Assembly: GCF_964340395.1 (NCBI RefSeq) | Contig: NC_135557.1 | Span: 4,607,216-4,671,215, forward strand | Length of the DNA: 64,000 bases | Direction of reading: 5' to 3' | DNA from: Glandiceps talaboti | Taxonomy: Eukaryota; Hemichordata; Enteropneusta; Spengelidae | Shown: positions 12,546 to 24,242 of the stretch, piece by piece | Numbering within the stretch: position 1 is the first letter of the stretch | Layout: every line of letters starts with the position of its first letter | Program-made: the position numbers and the translations under genes | The notes under the pieces: model-generated | What the model was told of the DNA's origin: nothing | Seen by the model: only the letters and a program-made list of their open reading frames with translations | Databases searched by the model: none

Positions 12546-13189
12546 GGCGATACCCTAGACTATTGAAATAGAGTAAAATCATAATTAGTCTTTGCGTTTA
12601 TTTGAGATATGTTTTGGAGCATGACTTTAATAAGATGTCGTCATTTCTATTATCGAACAAGGCCAGTCTAAAATCTCTCGGAATTCCAATTATTTCCATG
12701 GTTGCCTCATAAAAACAGTTAATTCCTTAGTTTCAGTTATCATTGCAATTGCTACGTAAGTACTCGAATCTGTTCTGTTCTGTTCTGTTCAAAACAGCAA
12801 TAAATACTCCGAACTGCTACATCGGAGTCCTTCTCGGCAGCCACTACGACGACATCGTTCTAAATTCATCGTTCTACGTAACATAGAGGAGCATGCACAG
12901 CATTAGTTAACACATCCGCCAAATTGAAAACTTAGTTGTAATGTTGAGAATATAGTATGATTTCCACTTGAAAATAATACTGAGAAAGCATTAATGTGAT
13001 CGAGAGCGACACATTTATATAGACTAAGACATAGGATATGCTTCACTTTCAAAGAGGTGAGGGATATTGTCTACAAAAAAAAGTTTGAATACGTGTTCAG
13101 GATCCTGAACACAATTTTTGATATGAACTTAGGGAGCCTTCAGTATTCACAGTGGGTAGGCTGGGAGGATTTAGGGTAAATCAATGTAC
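12546..13189. other. Upstream region of the kinase gene; no gene seen
   Basis: This should hold the kinase promoter and 5' UTR on the minus strand. I see no convincing TATA box or upstream exon. A short TCTGT tandem run lies at about 12,771-12,788. The region is otherwise ordinary AT-rich sequence. Confidence 0.4.
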
Positions 13190-13735
13190 TGTCATCTCCG
13201 CCGCATTGGCTCTATAAGTCAATACGTCTCAAGTGCGGATTGATGTACTTTAATTCATGCTGTTGTATCCACTAAACTTGATTACTGTAATTCTTTACTG
13301 TATGGTCTCCCTGAATCAGTCACAAACCAACTTCAGCGCGCACAAAACACAGCTGCAAGAATCATCACCCGGTCAAAGAAATATGAACACATAACTCCTA
13401 CTTTCATCAAACTCCATTGGTTACCAGTTCGTTCTAGAATCGACTACAAGATCTTACTCCTGACTTGCAAAGCAATTCATGGTCTTACACCTGAGTACAT
13501 TTCCGACCTTGATATACAAGTATACATACCAGCTCGCACCTTACGCTCAAAGGACAAAAACCTTCTTACGACAACAAGTTACAAGCAAATCAACTACGGT
13601 GGACGTTCTTTCGCTTATGCTGCTCCAAAGCTTTGGAATTCACTGCCAACTGACATTAAACTTGCACCAACTATTGATTATTTCAAAAGAAAACTGAAGA
13701 CACATTTATTTTGTAAAGCCTACGGTGTGGATTAA
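13190..13735 (+). pseudogene. 3' end of an L2/CR1-like LINE reverse transcriptase ORF
   Basis: Plus-strand translation contains the typical C-terminal signature of this LINE group: LDYCNSLLYGLP, LQRAQNTAARIITRSKKYEH, LHWLPVRSRIDYKILLL, FAYAAPKLWNSLP and FKRKLKTHLF, ending at a stop at 13,733-13,735. An in-frame TGA at 13,241-13,243 interrupts the upstream part, and everything further 5' is missing. The copy is 5'-truncated and dead, as is usual for LINE insertions. The short tandem tail just downstream supports this. Confidence 0.85.
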
Positions 13736-13788
13736 CTATCCAGAACCCCTGAACAGAACTTCGCCTGGATTTTGGCGTTCTGCAAATT

Positions 13789-13792
<4 letters not shown>

Positions 13793-13825
<33 letters not shown>

Positions 13826-13827
13826 AT
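13793..13827 (+). repeat. (TTGA)n tail of the LINE copy
   Basis: About eight TGAT/TTGA units lie 58 bp beyond the LINE stop codon. Short tandem 3' tails in place of poly-A are typical of L2/CR1-type elements, so I take this as the element's 3' end. Confidence 0.7.
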
Positions 13828-14083
13828 GTCTGAGCTGTAAAATGTGACCCCTCCCCCCTTCTCAGACAAAGACAAAGCACCCGGAATGATTTACGTATTC
13901 CAAGAGCCAAACATAGGTTGGGTCAATTTACCATAAAGTATGCAGGTGCAATAATATGGAATTATAGAATACCAACGAATATCAGGAATATCCACTGCAG
14001 GTCAGAGTTCAAACGAGAGTTTAAAAAATATCTACAGTCAGGTAATTTTATACTTTAGATTAGATGTATTTACTTAATAATAT

Positions 14084-14084
14084 G

Positions 14085-14115
<31 letters not shown>

Positions 14116-14135
14116 GCTGTTGTTGTTGTTGTTGT
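14084..14135. repeat. (TTG)n microsatellite
   Basis: About 17 TTG units with one interruption. The open frame over it (poly-Leu) is a repeat artefact. Confidence 0.9.
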
Positions 14136-14359
14136 GTGTATTGTATGTATTTGTAAGTTTTGAGAACTCTAGATTTACTATATCTTATTGGACATGCCCA
14201 GATAATATTTATTGTCAATTAACTGTCAAATGTGTTTATAAGGGTTGGACTAGAGTTGCAAGACAACTATTTCCAGGCCCCTTTTCCCGTTAGCTATTGA
14301 TGTACACATTTATCTGGTAAATGTATTTATAAATTGTAATTAGGCCAAATAAAAAAAGC

Positions 14360-14735
14360 TGTTTGGTTCTGGATAGCCGCCCCCACCTAGTTTTTCATGC
14401 CGACCCTAAACTTTTTTTACGTATTCGAGAAAAAAAGAATAATAAAATCACGAAAATCGTGAAGTCTCGCAAGAAATAGTGGGTGCGGAAACTGTCACGA
14501 ACTTTTAGAAGACAATATAAAACTATTCTTCCAATCTGTAACGGCTGAATATCTAAAAAGGAAGAAATAAACAACACAGAGACCATTTGGAAAACAATGG
14601 AAAACCTGAACTAGACACTCACATATGAAAAAGAAAATATAATAAAATAAAATAAAAAATCTACCTACCCCACCTATTTTAAAATTGAATGCTATTGGAA
14701 CCATGCAATTTTTTTACGCCTTACTATAATGTTGG
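14360..14735. repeat. Dispersed repeat family B, copy 1
   Basis: Shares ordered blocks with 34,385-34,735: ACGTATTCGAGAA, GTGAAGTCTCGCAAGAAAT, AAGACAATATAA, CACAGAGAC, GGAAAACAATGGAAAAC, CACTCACATAT and ATCTACCTACCCCAC. Both copies are on the same strand. A more diverged relative is at 37,265-37,625. Open frames on its minus strand are not conserved between copies. Confidence 0.8.
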
Positions 14736-14859
14736 GAATAAATTATTATTATCATTATTATTACTCCTTTTTTTTAAATGTGACCCTCTCTCTGACCTTC
14801 CCCCATCTCAAAATGACAAATTCACTGATAGATGGATGAAAATCATGTAGACAGATTAA

Positions 14860-15714
14860 AGGGACAGTAGCTTTAACTTTTGGAGATTTTTTCAGAACGT
14901 CCTTAGGGGTAATTATATTAAGAATCTTTCAATACATGATGATCCCATTAACGATTAGGCGTAAAATGTATCTATTTGGTCAAAAAACTATGATTTTAAA
15001 CTTACTGAGCTGATTTAGCTGACATTTAATGGGGATTCATTTGCTGATGTGTATACGAAGATGGATTCACAACATGATGATCCCATTAGTGATATGCAAA
15101 TTAGGTCTAAAAATCTTAATTTTAGTTAAAAAGAAATATTGGTTACAAAAAAAACTTAAATCACGAAAATTACCTGGGGGCCATTCCTGAAAGTTGGTGG
15201 GCAAGTTGGATTAGATTTTATTCTGAAGATGTTTTTCAAAACATATTCACAAACCTAGCCTTAGTAACCGTGACCACGTCCTTAGCAACAGTGAAATTAT
15301 GATGCACATTAAAAAGATAACAACAGGGATGATGGGTATAGGTAATAAGTAAATGAAGATTTAAAAATGTGTACGAATATGCCTAGCAGAAAGATCACAC
15401 CCATATCAACATCCAAATGAGGAAACATATTGTAAAGATAATAACAGACTTGAACAGGGAAGGAAATCAACATTCAAAAATTATATGCACATACGCCTAG
15501 CAAAAAGTCCACCGCCATAGCAAAATCAACATGATGGTGTATATCGCAAAGAGAACAATAGGGTGGTTAGGCAAGTGGATAAACATCCAAAGGGTGAATG
15601 CAAATATTACTGGCACAAGACGATGCCTTAGCAACAGCCAAATGATGGCATACAAGGTAAAGGTAACAACAGAGCTGGATAGGCAACCAGTTCAACATAA
15701 ACAAACATTGTCTA
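14860..15714. repeat. Dispersed 'atagcaacagcc' repeat family, copy 3
   Basis: Carries the phrases CATGATGATCCCATTA, GATATGCAAATTAGGTCTAA, CCTAGC...GACCAC and CAACAGCCAAATGATGG found in the copies at 5.4-6.0 and 7.1-8.1 kb. It abuts the left end of duplicated segment A. A shortened version abuts the left end of segment B. Confidence 0.65.
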
Positions 15715-16792
15715 ATTGCTATTTTTGAGTTATGTAGTAAATCATGATTTGTACTACAAATGTAGCAGCTGGAGTTACAAATTATGGCAATCATTCCTGA
15801 GCCGACATTTAAGCAATGTTTTTCTTATCAGTGTGTTCTGGTATTTATGATACTTGGTATAGTGTCCTTGGCATACCTTGATAAAACACAACAATACATC
15901 TCTTATGTTACTAGAATTTATGGTGCAATGAAAGAAGTGTCGATCGTAAATGTAGACGTGATCAGGTGATAGTACGCCAGGTGGGCAGTTGATCAATGCT
16001 GTATAAAGTTCAGTATTACTGACTTCAGTTTTATTTTAATCCTAGGCATCACAACCTATGGATAGGGGATTCTATCTATATGACACTAACGAACTGATAA
16101 AACAATCGATAAAAGTTTCAAACATACCGTAAACAAACCCTGTCCTGCATTAATTCCGAACACACCCAATAAATTAGACATATTTAATTGAAATTTTCCA
16201 TTACATTGTATTACTTGCATTCAGACTGTAAATTAACAACTGGTAGTAAAATATTAGCTGGACATCTTTTAACTATGTGTGTAATGGTCTTCATAAACCA
16301 CTAAAAAGCATGACAATCGAGAGACAGACAGTCTAATTGGTCTCTTTTGAATCGATATCAGGAGTTTGAATTAAAAAGAAAACGGTTTTGTCTCACAACA
16401 TTACATTCTAACTTCTATTTTCCGTTACTGAAAAAAAAACACAATTGCGGCATATAACAGGCCTAGACCTTTAGAAAACTATATTGACTGTGGTGTAAAC
16501 CATATTCACTGTTAGCAAACAATCATACATTGACCTTGGACTTGACCCTTGTCCATCTCCCCATTAATGTCTTGTACTCACAGTAAGTGTTCAATTTCTA
16601 TCTAAATAGAAAATAATAAACCTTTCTGCAAGATGCACAATGATCTATTGTAGTGGATGATCTGAGTTTTACTAAACCTCTACACAGCTAACCCTGAGAC
16701 CACCATTTTGAGACTAACCTGAGCTGAACGTTCAGCCATGAATTTCTTATCATTATGTTCTGGTATTTATGACACTTGGTGTATTTTCCTTT

Positions 16793-17399
16793 GGTCTCTG
16801 CTAAATTTTGAAACGACCCATATGAGTCAAAGTCTGGAATTTCTGTCTAAAACAAGCCAAACGACCTATAAATGACCATAAACAAGCCAAAACTAGCCAA
16901 AACCAATCCAAAATGGGCCAAAAGAAGCCAATGCCCTCTATGGGTACATTCAGCATACAGACACCAGTGCACTGTGTTCAGCCATATTTGATACCCTTCA
17001 ATTGCCGACTGAGGGCTCACTGTATAGAAGTAGTGCCCCCGACTCAGCCCTCGACTCCACACAATAAATTTAAAGTAAATTAAGTTTCTCTTTCACTGAG
17101 GAAAATGAACAAGTGTGGAGTCGAGGTCCGAGTCGAGGGCAGTACTTCTATATAGTGCGCCCTCAGTTGGCCATTGAAGGGTAGGTATCAAATATGGCTG
17201 AATACAGTGCACTGGTGTCTGTCTGCTAAATGTATATGTTGAAGACATTGGAGTTAATTCCTGGCTTGTTTTGGCTCAATTTTGGTTGGTTTTGGCTAGT
17301 TTTGGCTTGTTTAGGGTCATTTATGGGTCGTTTGGCTTGTTTTAGACGGAAATACCAGTCTTTGACGCATTTGGGTTGTTTCAAATTTTATCAAAGACC
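16793..17399. repeat. Foldback (inverted repeat) inside duplication copy A
   Basis: Arms 16,793-17,060 and 17,113-17,399 are reverse complements with few mismatches; the loop is about 52 bp. Landmarks are GGTCTCTG...CCTCGACTCCAC on the left and GTGTGGAGTCGAGG...TCAAAGACC on the right. AAACAAGCCAAA-type short repeats lie within each arm. The same structure is at the corresponding place in copy B. Confidence 0.88.
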
Positions 17400-18118
17400 A
17401 TTTTCCTTTCCATACTTTGGTAAAACACAGCAATAAAACCCTTATGTTACTAGCATTTATAGCATTACAATGAGAACTGTGTTATAAATGTAGACACATT
17501 CAGGCGATAGTATGCCAGTAAGGTACAATCAATGCTGCATAAAGGTTAGTCTATCTGCTAGACCTTGGATGTTCTTCCGATACAATACGACACATGTACA
17601 CGACCGAACATTGCTATCGACTATGGAACATCGGGAAAGCCCTCACTGCGAACTCTGTTAATTCGCTTATAGTATCGAAAGAAAGCCCGAACGTCTAGCA
17701 GCAAGACTACATAAATGTCAGCATTACAAACAAACCAATTTTCATCCACATCAACTATTGTTTGAGCTCTACATATTCTGTCTTAGTACACTAACTAAGT
17801 GAGAAGTGAACTTATCACGGATTCAGGCATATTGAATTACGGATTCTGCAATCACACAATCAACAAGAGTGTATATTTGGCTAATTTCATACAATCTAAT
17901 TATTACGTGGCAAGTTATAATTATTACATGTTGTAACTTGTACGTTTACATAGTATTAAACTGAACATCCAGTCGTTTTGCTGTTAGATAATCATTCAAC
18001 CTCGAACAAGTATTTTATGAGTTTCTTAGTACCAGCCACAGCTAGTTACAAAAACGGCAATTGAGAATCTGCTTGTGATGTATGTATATCAATTTGGCCA
18101 TAAATAGATTATGTTATG

Positions 18119-18119
18119 C

Positions 18120-18165
<46 letters not shown>

Positions 18166-18181
18166 GCGTGTGTGTGCGTGC

Positions 18182-18253
<72 letters not shown>
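18119..18253. repeat. (TG)n microsatellite in copy A
   Basis: About 130 bp of TG with CG interruptions near 18,160-18,186. The corresponding tract in copy B (24,166-24,240) is shorter. Cys-Val and His-Thr open frames here are artefacts. Confidence 0.95.
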
Positions 18254-18257
<4 letters not shown>

Positions 18258-19737
18258 ATGCGCGGGTGTGTGCGCATGCTGATCTGTCACATCAGATGAC
18301 TAGAAATAGACATAAGAATTTCATCTTGGCATGTTGATTTTAAATTGAACGTATTCAGTGTTCTCCAGGTGAAGTGTCATCTGATACTGATTATTAAGTT
18401 CTAAAAAACATTTAATACATGTTACTGCATGTTATTCATTTCTAAGTCGATCGTGTCTCTTGAGAATGTGGAGTTAAGACCAATAAAAGTGGTACAAGTT
18501 ATTTGGTGTAAACAAGTCGTTTTAGTGATATATTTGCACTGAAATACCAGACACATACTTGACATGGCTAGGTCATTTATGGTCTTATAACACAAGACCT
18601 CTTATGTGATCGTAAATGTCAGAATAAAAGCATTATTGTACATTTTACTATATAAATTATAGCCATACTTGTAACTATGGTGGTGGTTTCAGTAAAAACT
18701 AGTGTTTCCCAGAGAAGCAATGTTGGCTTTAGACATAGAAAACATGTGTAGTTATCTTATAATGTTGTATGTTTTAACGTGGGGTGGGGAAAGGTTGAGG
18801 ACGTGGGTGTTACCCTCAGGTTGTAAGATATAATAAACACTAGTCTATATAATTTATGGCATTGTTTGTATCTATGGTAGGTAATGGTAACAAGCAAACA
18901 AATATATATCAAGTGACTTGGGTGAGATTAACGGTGCATTTGTATGAATTTTGGTACTATATGGAGAACAATCCTTTGCTAAAAATTAGCTATGACCGTT
19001 CATTGATTTAATAAAGTTAACAGCTACAGCTACAGCTCTCAACTATTGATCATTCAGTTTTCACAATATACTCTGTAGACGATGGTGTCCGCCCACGTTA
19101 CTCTTCCTAATTTATGTAAAACCTTATCACAGACTTTCAGGTTGGGAACAATTTGTCAATGATGAGAAGTAATCACAACTTCTTTGACAAACTATCGACA
19201 CATCACAGTCTCGAAAAAAAAGAGATTTGTCAGGAGACTGCCCAACCAGATAAAAGACTAAATACTTGTACTTTAAATTGAAGTAATTCGTTAGAAACCA
19301 ATGGAAAATAATTTCTAACAAATCACTTCAACCTGAAGTATACCATGATTTACAAAATATGATGGCCATGTTAGAATGTCATATCGCTTAGAGAGTCTTT
19401 CCTACTGAACTAGAGTGACTATAGTGTTTCAATTAGGTATCACGTGCATGATGTTTTGAGATCTCACAAAACGTTTTAATTGACATATTACCATTTCGAT
19501 AACAATGTTTAATGGCGAATTATTGCAACTGCCGCAATGTTTACGGCAATGTAGAAAAACTACAGGGTACTCACACATACAATTTCCCCAAAAGAAGTCC
19601 TAAAAACTATAATTGGGGAGTACAACAGAAATGATGGACTTTCACACGGCTATTTTTTGACACTGCAGTAAAAGAGGCCGTGGTTAGCGACGATGATCAA
19701 CTGAGTCCAACACACAGCTAGCTAGCGTGAACAGCAA

Positions 19738-21066
19738 AAAGGAGATAGGTCATCACCTTCAAACCATCGCCCAGTGTCTCTCTAACACCAGCTTGTTGTA
19801 AAATTATGGAGCATGTCATTTTAAGCACATAATGAATCACTGTGAAACTCATAACATCATTACTGAAGTGCAACATGGATTTTACAAATATGTTCCTTGG
19901 AAACAGTTGACGACCTTGCTTTATTATACAGCCCGAAGAACTCAAACCGATATCATTGTGTTGGATTTTCGAAAAGCCTTCGACACAGTACCACATCTCC
20001 GTCTTTTGTCAAAAATAGATCACCTAGGTATTCGTGGCTCAATACATAATTGGATAAAATTATTTCAAAGAGTTGTTGTAGATGGTGCTAAATCCATAGC
20101 TGAAAACGTTATCTCTGGTGTCCCACAATGCACTGTTATGGGTCCTCTCCTATTTGTGCTATACATTAATGACCTGCCACAATCGATCAATTTCAATGAT
20201 TGTGTGATAGATCACAAGCTATTCATAGCCAATATGATGACAAAATTCTCCAAGATGACTTACATCAACTTGGAAGTTGGCAAAGACAATGGCTAATGCA
20301 ATTTAATCCATCCAATGCTCAGTTATCAGAATGACCAGTCCAAGACACAAACCAAAGACTTTCGATTACATGTTAGTAAACCAGAAATACACACCTGTTG
20401 ATTCAAACCTTTACCTTGGCGTAGAGCTTTCTCGCACTTTATCATGGAATCTTCATATCGACAACACAGTGAAGAAAGCAAATTATATCATGGTCTTGTT
20501 AAAAGAAATCTCCACTCTGCACCCAAAGAAACCAATTTAAGTTCTTGCTTATCAATCAATCGGTCGACCAACTTGAATATGTGTGCTGCATGGGACCATA
20601 CACACAAAAGAACATAACAAAGTTGGAGAAAGTACAACGGTCTGCAGCCAGATTCGTTTGCGATGACTATAATTGACAAAGCAGTGTAAAAAAACTATGC
20701 TTGAAAAGCTTGAGAGGCCTACATTACAAACCCGTAGAAAGGCGGCTAGACTTACGAATCTATACAAAATAAGAAAAGGTGAACTGTGTGTCACTGCAGC
20801 TAACACACGTCTTTCACCAACTAAGAGTACATGACTCCATCCAGCTAGATATAAACACCTTGATTCAAAATCTGAAATTTTCAAGAACTCGTTATTCTCC
20901 AAAACAATTGTTGACTGGAATACAGTACCCACTTTTGTCATCGAATCACCCTCGACTTATTCATTCAGGACAAGACTTAGAGATCACTTAAATCAGTAGT
21001 ATTCATATCTTAACCTTTGACCCCCATTGGCGTTATACTCCTAAGGAGGCCGTGCCAATTAGTAAT

Positions 21067-21068
<2 letters not shown>
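19738..21068 (+). pseudogene. Degenerate Jockey-like non-LTR retrotransposon (RT region)
   Basis: Plus-strand frames show reverse transcriptase blocks in order: KGDRSSPSNHRPVSL at 19,738; HNIITEVQHGF; IIVLDFRKAFDTVPH; GVPQCTVMGPLLFVLYINDLP (motif B); then YLGVELSRTLSWNLHIDNTVKKAN, and a C-terminal tail to about 20,990. The F-A-D-D catalytic box is replaced by LFIANMM. Frameshifts are needed after PVSL and after LEVGKDNG, with several in-frame stops beyond 20,640. The copy begins exactly at the right edge of duplication copy A and is 5'-truncated. It is clearly inactive. Confidence 0.87.

Positions 21069-21153
<85 letters not shown>
21069..21153. repeat. (AG)n microsatellite at the LINE 3' end
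   Basis: About 41 AG units directly after the LINE 3' region; it may derive from the element's own tail. Confidence 0.93.
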
Positions 21154-21155
<2 letters not shown>

Positions 21156-21701
21156 CGTTTCAACTAGCAATTCATGACTAATAGAACACATGCGCGACTA
21201 CAGTAGACCTACTAACACGGCCAATACATCGCGAGTAGCACATCATATCCGTGAGAAAGGACACCAGATACATTGGAGTGACGCCAGAATCCTAGATAGA
21301 GAGTCTGACTGTCAAAAATCGGGGTATCAAGAAGGTCATTTACATCAAGAGCTGCCCTAACAACCTGAACAGAGATGAGGGACGGTACTTTCTAACTAAG
21401 ATCTACGGGAGCATTTTTAGTGATCACGTCACAAGGTGACAAGGTGACGTGATCATAAACAGCGCCAATAAGTGAATAAGACTGTTTGAAGTCGAAATCT
21501 CTCAGCTTATCAACAGTGTGCTGTGTGTATTGGTTAAAGCCTACCGAATCATAGGTGTTTTTTTGGTCAAAACGTTTAATTCCAATACTACTGAACAGGT
21601 TGTCTAAAATTTATTTGGAACGTCCGTAGGGTTGTTTATATTAAGAATTTTTCAATACATGATGATCCCATTGGTGATATGCAAATTAGGTTTAAAAATC
21701 T
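21154..21701. other. Junction between LINE and duplication copy B
   Basis: Besides the Penelope-like fragment, it holds a 12-bp perfect palindrome arm pair (TGATCACGTCAC / GTGACGTGATCA, 21,421-21,455). A shortened piece of the 'atagcaacagcc' family (ATGATGATCCCATTGGTGAT, about 21,655) runs up to copy B. Confidence 0.55.
21214..21439 (+). pseudogene. Penelope-like element C-terminal (GIY-YIG end) remnant
   Basis: Plus-strand translation gives ANTSRVAHHIREKGHQIHWS then DARILDRES, a frameshift, then KKVIYIKSCPNNLNRDEGRYFLTKIY up to a stop at 21,437-21,439. The pattern of His-containing helix, 'A-[RK]-[IV]-L-D-R-E', '[VI]-Y-I' and 'LNRDxGRY' is characteristic of the C-terminus of GIY-YIG-bearing Penelope-like retroelements. 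The fragment is short and broken. Identification rests on remembered family pattern, not a search. Confidence 0.65.
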
Positions 21702-22694
21702 CTCTATTTTTGAGTTATGCAGTAAATCATGATTTGTACTACTATGGCAATCATTCCTGAGTCGACTTTTAAGCAATGTTTTTCTTATCAGTGTGTTCTG
21801 GTATTTATGATACTTGGTATAGTGTCCTTGGCATACCTTGATAAAACACAATAATACATCTCTTATGTTACTAGAATTTATGGTGCAATGAAAGAAGTGT
21901 CGATCGTAAATGTAGACGTGATCAGGTGATAGTACGCCAGGTGGGCAGTTGATCAATGCTGTATAAAGTTCAGTATTACTGACTTCAGTTTTATTTTAAT
22001 ACTAGGCATCACAACCTATGGAGAGGGGATTTTATCTATATGACACTAATGAACTGATAAAAGAATCGATAAAAGTTTCAAACATACCGAAAACAAACCC
22101 TTTCCTGCATTAATTCCGAACAAATCCAATAAATTGACATATTTACATGTAATTGAAATTTCAATTACATTGTATTGCTTGCATGCATGCAGACTGTAAA
22201 GGAAGAACTGGTAGTAAATATTTGCTGGACACCTTTTAACTATGTGTGTAATGGTTTAACTAAAAGCATGACAATCGAGAGACAGACAGACAGTCTAGTT
22301 GGTCTCTTTTGAATCGATATCAGGAGTTTGAATTAAAAAGAAAACGGTTTTGTCTCACATTACATTTTAACTTCTACTTTCTGTTACTGAAAAAAAAACA
22401 CAATTGCGGTATATAACAGACCTAGACCTTTAGAAAAATATGTTAGCGTACAATCATGTATTGACCTTGACCTTGACCCTTGTGTATCTCCCCCTTAATT
22501 TCTTGTACTCACAGTAACTGTTCAATTTCTATCTAAATATAAAGTAATAACCCATTCTACGTGATGCACAATGATCTACTGTAATGGATGATCTGAATTT
22601 TACTAAACCTCTACACAGCTAACCTTCAGACCACCAATCTGAGGATAACCTGAGATGACAGTTCAGCCATGAATTTCTTATCATTGTGTTCATT

Positions 22695-23290
22695 GGTCTC
22701 TGCTAAATTTTGAAACTACCCAAATGAGTGAAAGTCTGGAATTTCGTCTAAAACAAGCCAAACGACCTATAAATGACCCTAAACAAGCCAAAACCACCCC
22801 AAAATGGACCAAAACAAGCCAATGTCCTCTATGGGTACATTCAGCATACAGACACCAGTGCACTGTGTACAGCCATATTTGATACCCTTCAATGGCCAAC
22901 TGAGGGCTCACTGTATAGAAGTACTGCCCTCGACTCAGCCCTCGACTCCACATAATAAATTTGAAGTAAAATAAGTTTCTCTTTGACTGAGGAAAATGAA
23001 CACGTGTGGAGTCGAGGTCCGAGTCGAGGGCAGTACTTCTATACAGTGCGCCCTCAGTTGGCCATTGAAGGGTAAGTATCAAATATGGCTGAATACAGTG
23101 CACTGGTGTCTGTCTGCTGAATGTACCTGTTGAAGACATTGGAGTTAATTCCTGGCTTGTTTTAGCTCATTTTTGGTTGGTTTTGGCTAGTTTTAGCTTG
23201 TTTAGGGTCATTTATGGGTCGTTTGGCTTGTTTTAGACGGAAATACCAGTCTTTGACGCATTTAGGTTGTTTAAAATGTTATCAAAGACC
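22695..23290. repeat. Foldback inside duplication copy B
   Basis: Arms 22,695-22,952 and 23,003-23,290 are reverse complements, equivalent to the foldback in copy A. The open frame on the minus strand over this region (22,690-23,139) is a by-product of the two arms. Confidence 0.87.
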
Positions 23291-23920
23291 ATTTTCCTTT
23301 CCATACTTTGATAAAACACAGCAATAAAACTCTTATGTTACTAGCATTTATACCATTACAATGAGAACAGTGTTATAAATGTAGACACATTCAGGCGATA
23401 GTATGCCTGTAATTAAGGTACAAGTACAATCAATGCTGCATAAAAGTTAGTCTATCTGCTAGACCTTGGATGTTCTCCCGATACAATACGACACACGACC
23501 GAACATTGCTATCGACTATGGAATATCAGGAAACTCTGACTGCAAACTCTGTTAATTCGCTTATAGTATCGAAAGAAAGCCCGAACGTCTAGCAGCAAGA
23601 CTACATAAATGTCAGCATTACAAACAAACCAATTTTCATCCACATCAACTATTGTTTGAGCTCTACATATGCTGTCTTAGTACACTAACTAAGTGAGAAG
23701 TGAACTTATCACGGATTCAGGCATATTGAATTACGGATTCTGCAATCACACAATCAACAAGAGTGTATATTTGGCCAATTTCATACAATCTAATTATTAC
23801 GTGGCAAGTTATAATTATTACATGTTGTAACTTGTACGTTATAGTATTAAACTGAACATCCAGTCGTTTTGCTGTTAGATAATCATTCAACCTCGAACAA
23901 GTATATTATGAGTTTCTTAG

Positions 23921-24082
23921 TACCAGCCATAGTCTCGCTGCGTGACTATCGTCCCTAATCGGTTTATGTATACTGAGCGGCACATGCAGCCGCGAGAAGA
24001 GAAGGACTAGCTGCTTTACTCGGCATACATAAACCGATTAGGGACGATAGTCACGAGTCTGGCAGCGAGACTATACCAGCCA
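23921..24082. mobile_element. 144-bp palindromic MITE with 9-bp target site duplication
   Basis: The insert at 23,930-24,073 starts TAGTCTCGCTG and ends CAGCGAGACTA. Inner arms GTGACTATCGTCCCTAATCG (left) and its reverse complement (right) continue the inverted repeat to a short loop. It is flanked by TACCAGCCA at 23,921-23,929 and 24,074-24,082. Copy A of the segment has a single TACCAGCCA with no insert, so both empty and filled sites are in the window. A 9-bp TSD suggests the Mutator-like superfamily (inference). Confidence 0.92.
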
Positions 24083-24165
24083 CAGCTAGTTACAAAAACG
24101 GCAATTGAGAATCTGCTTGTGTGATGTATGTATATCAATTTGGCCATAAATAGATTATGTTATGC

Positions 24166-24183
24166 TTGTGTGTGTGCGCACTC

Positions 24184-24228
<45 letters not shown>

Positions 24229-24242
24229 CGTGCGCGCGTGCG
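24166..24242. repeat. (TG)n / (CG) microsatellite in copy B
   Basis: TG tract followed by a CGCGTGCG-rich part, in the same position as the tract in copy A. Confidence 0.92.

Larger units (their letters stand above)
15715..19736. repeat. 4-kb direct segmental duplication, copy A
   Basis: From the AGTTATGTAGTAAATCATGA block near 15,728 to GCTAGCGTGAACAGCA at 19,736, the sequence matches 21,702-25,819 base for base over long stretches, with point changes and small indels. Both copies are on the same strand, about 6.0 kb apart. No conserved protein-coding gene is seen. The open frames shared by the two copies (for example minus strand 15,775-15,996 and 21,636-21,956) are explained by the duplication. 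The unit contains an internal foldback and a (TG)n tract. Confidence 0.93.

Noticed and set aside
18082-18337. Cys-Val / His-Thr open frames
   Set aside because: (TG)n microsatellite read-through.
15775-21956. Shared minus-strand ORF in both duplication copies (MINCPPGVLSPDHVYIYDRH)
   Set aside because: Similarity comes from the recent DNA duplication. The copies differ by a frame-changing deletion, and no family is recognised.
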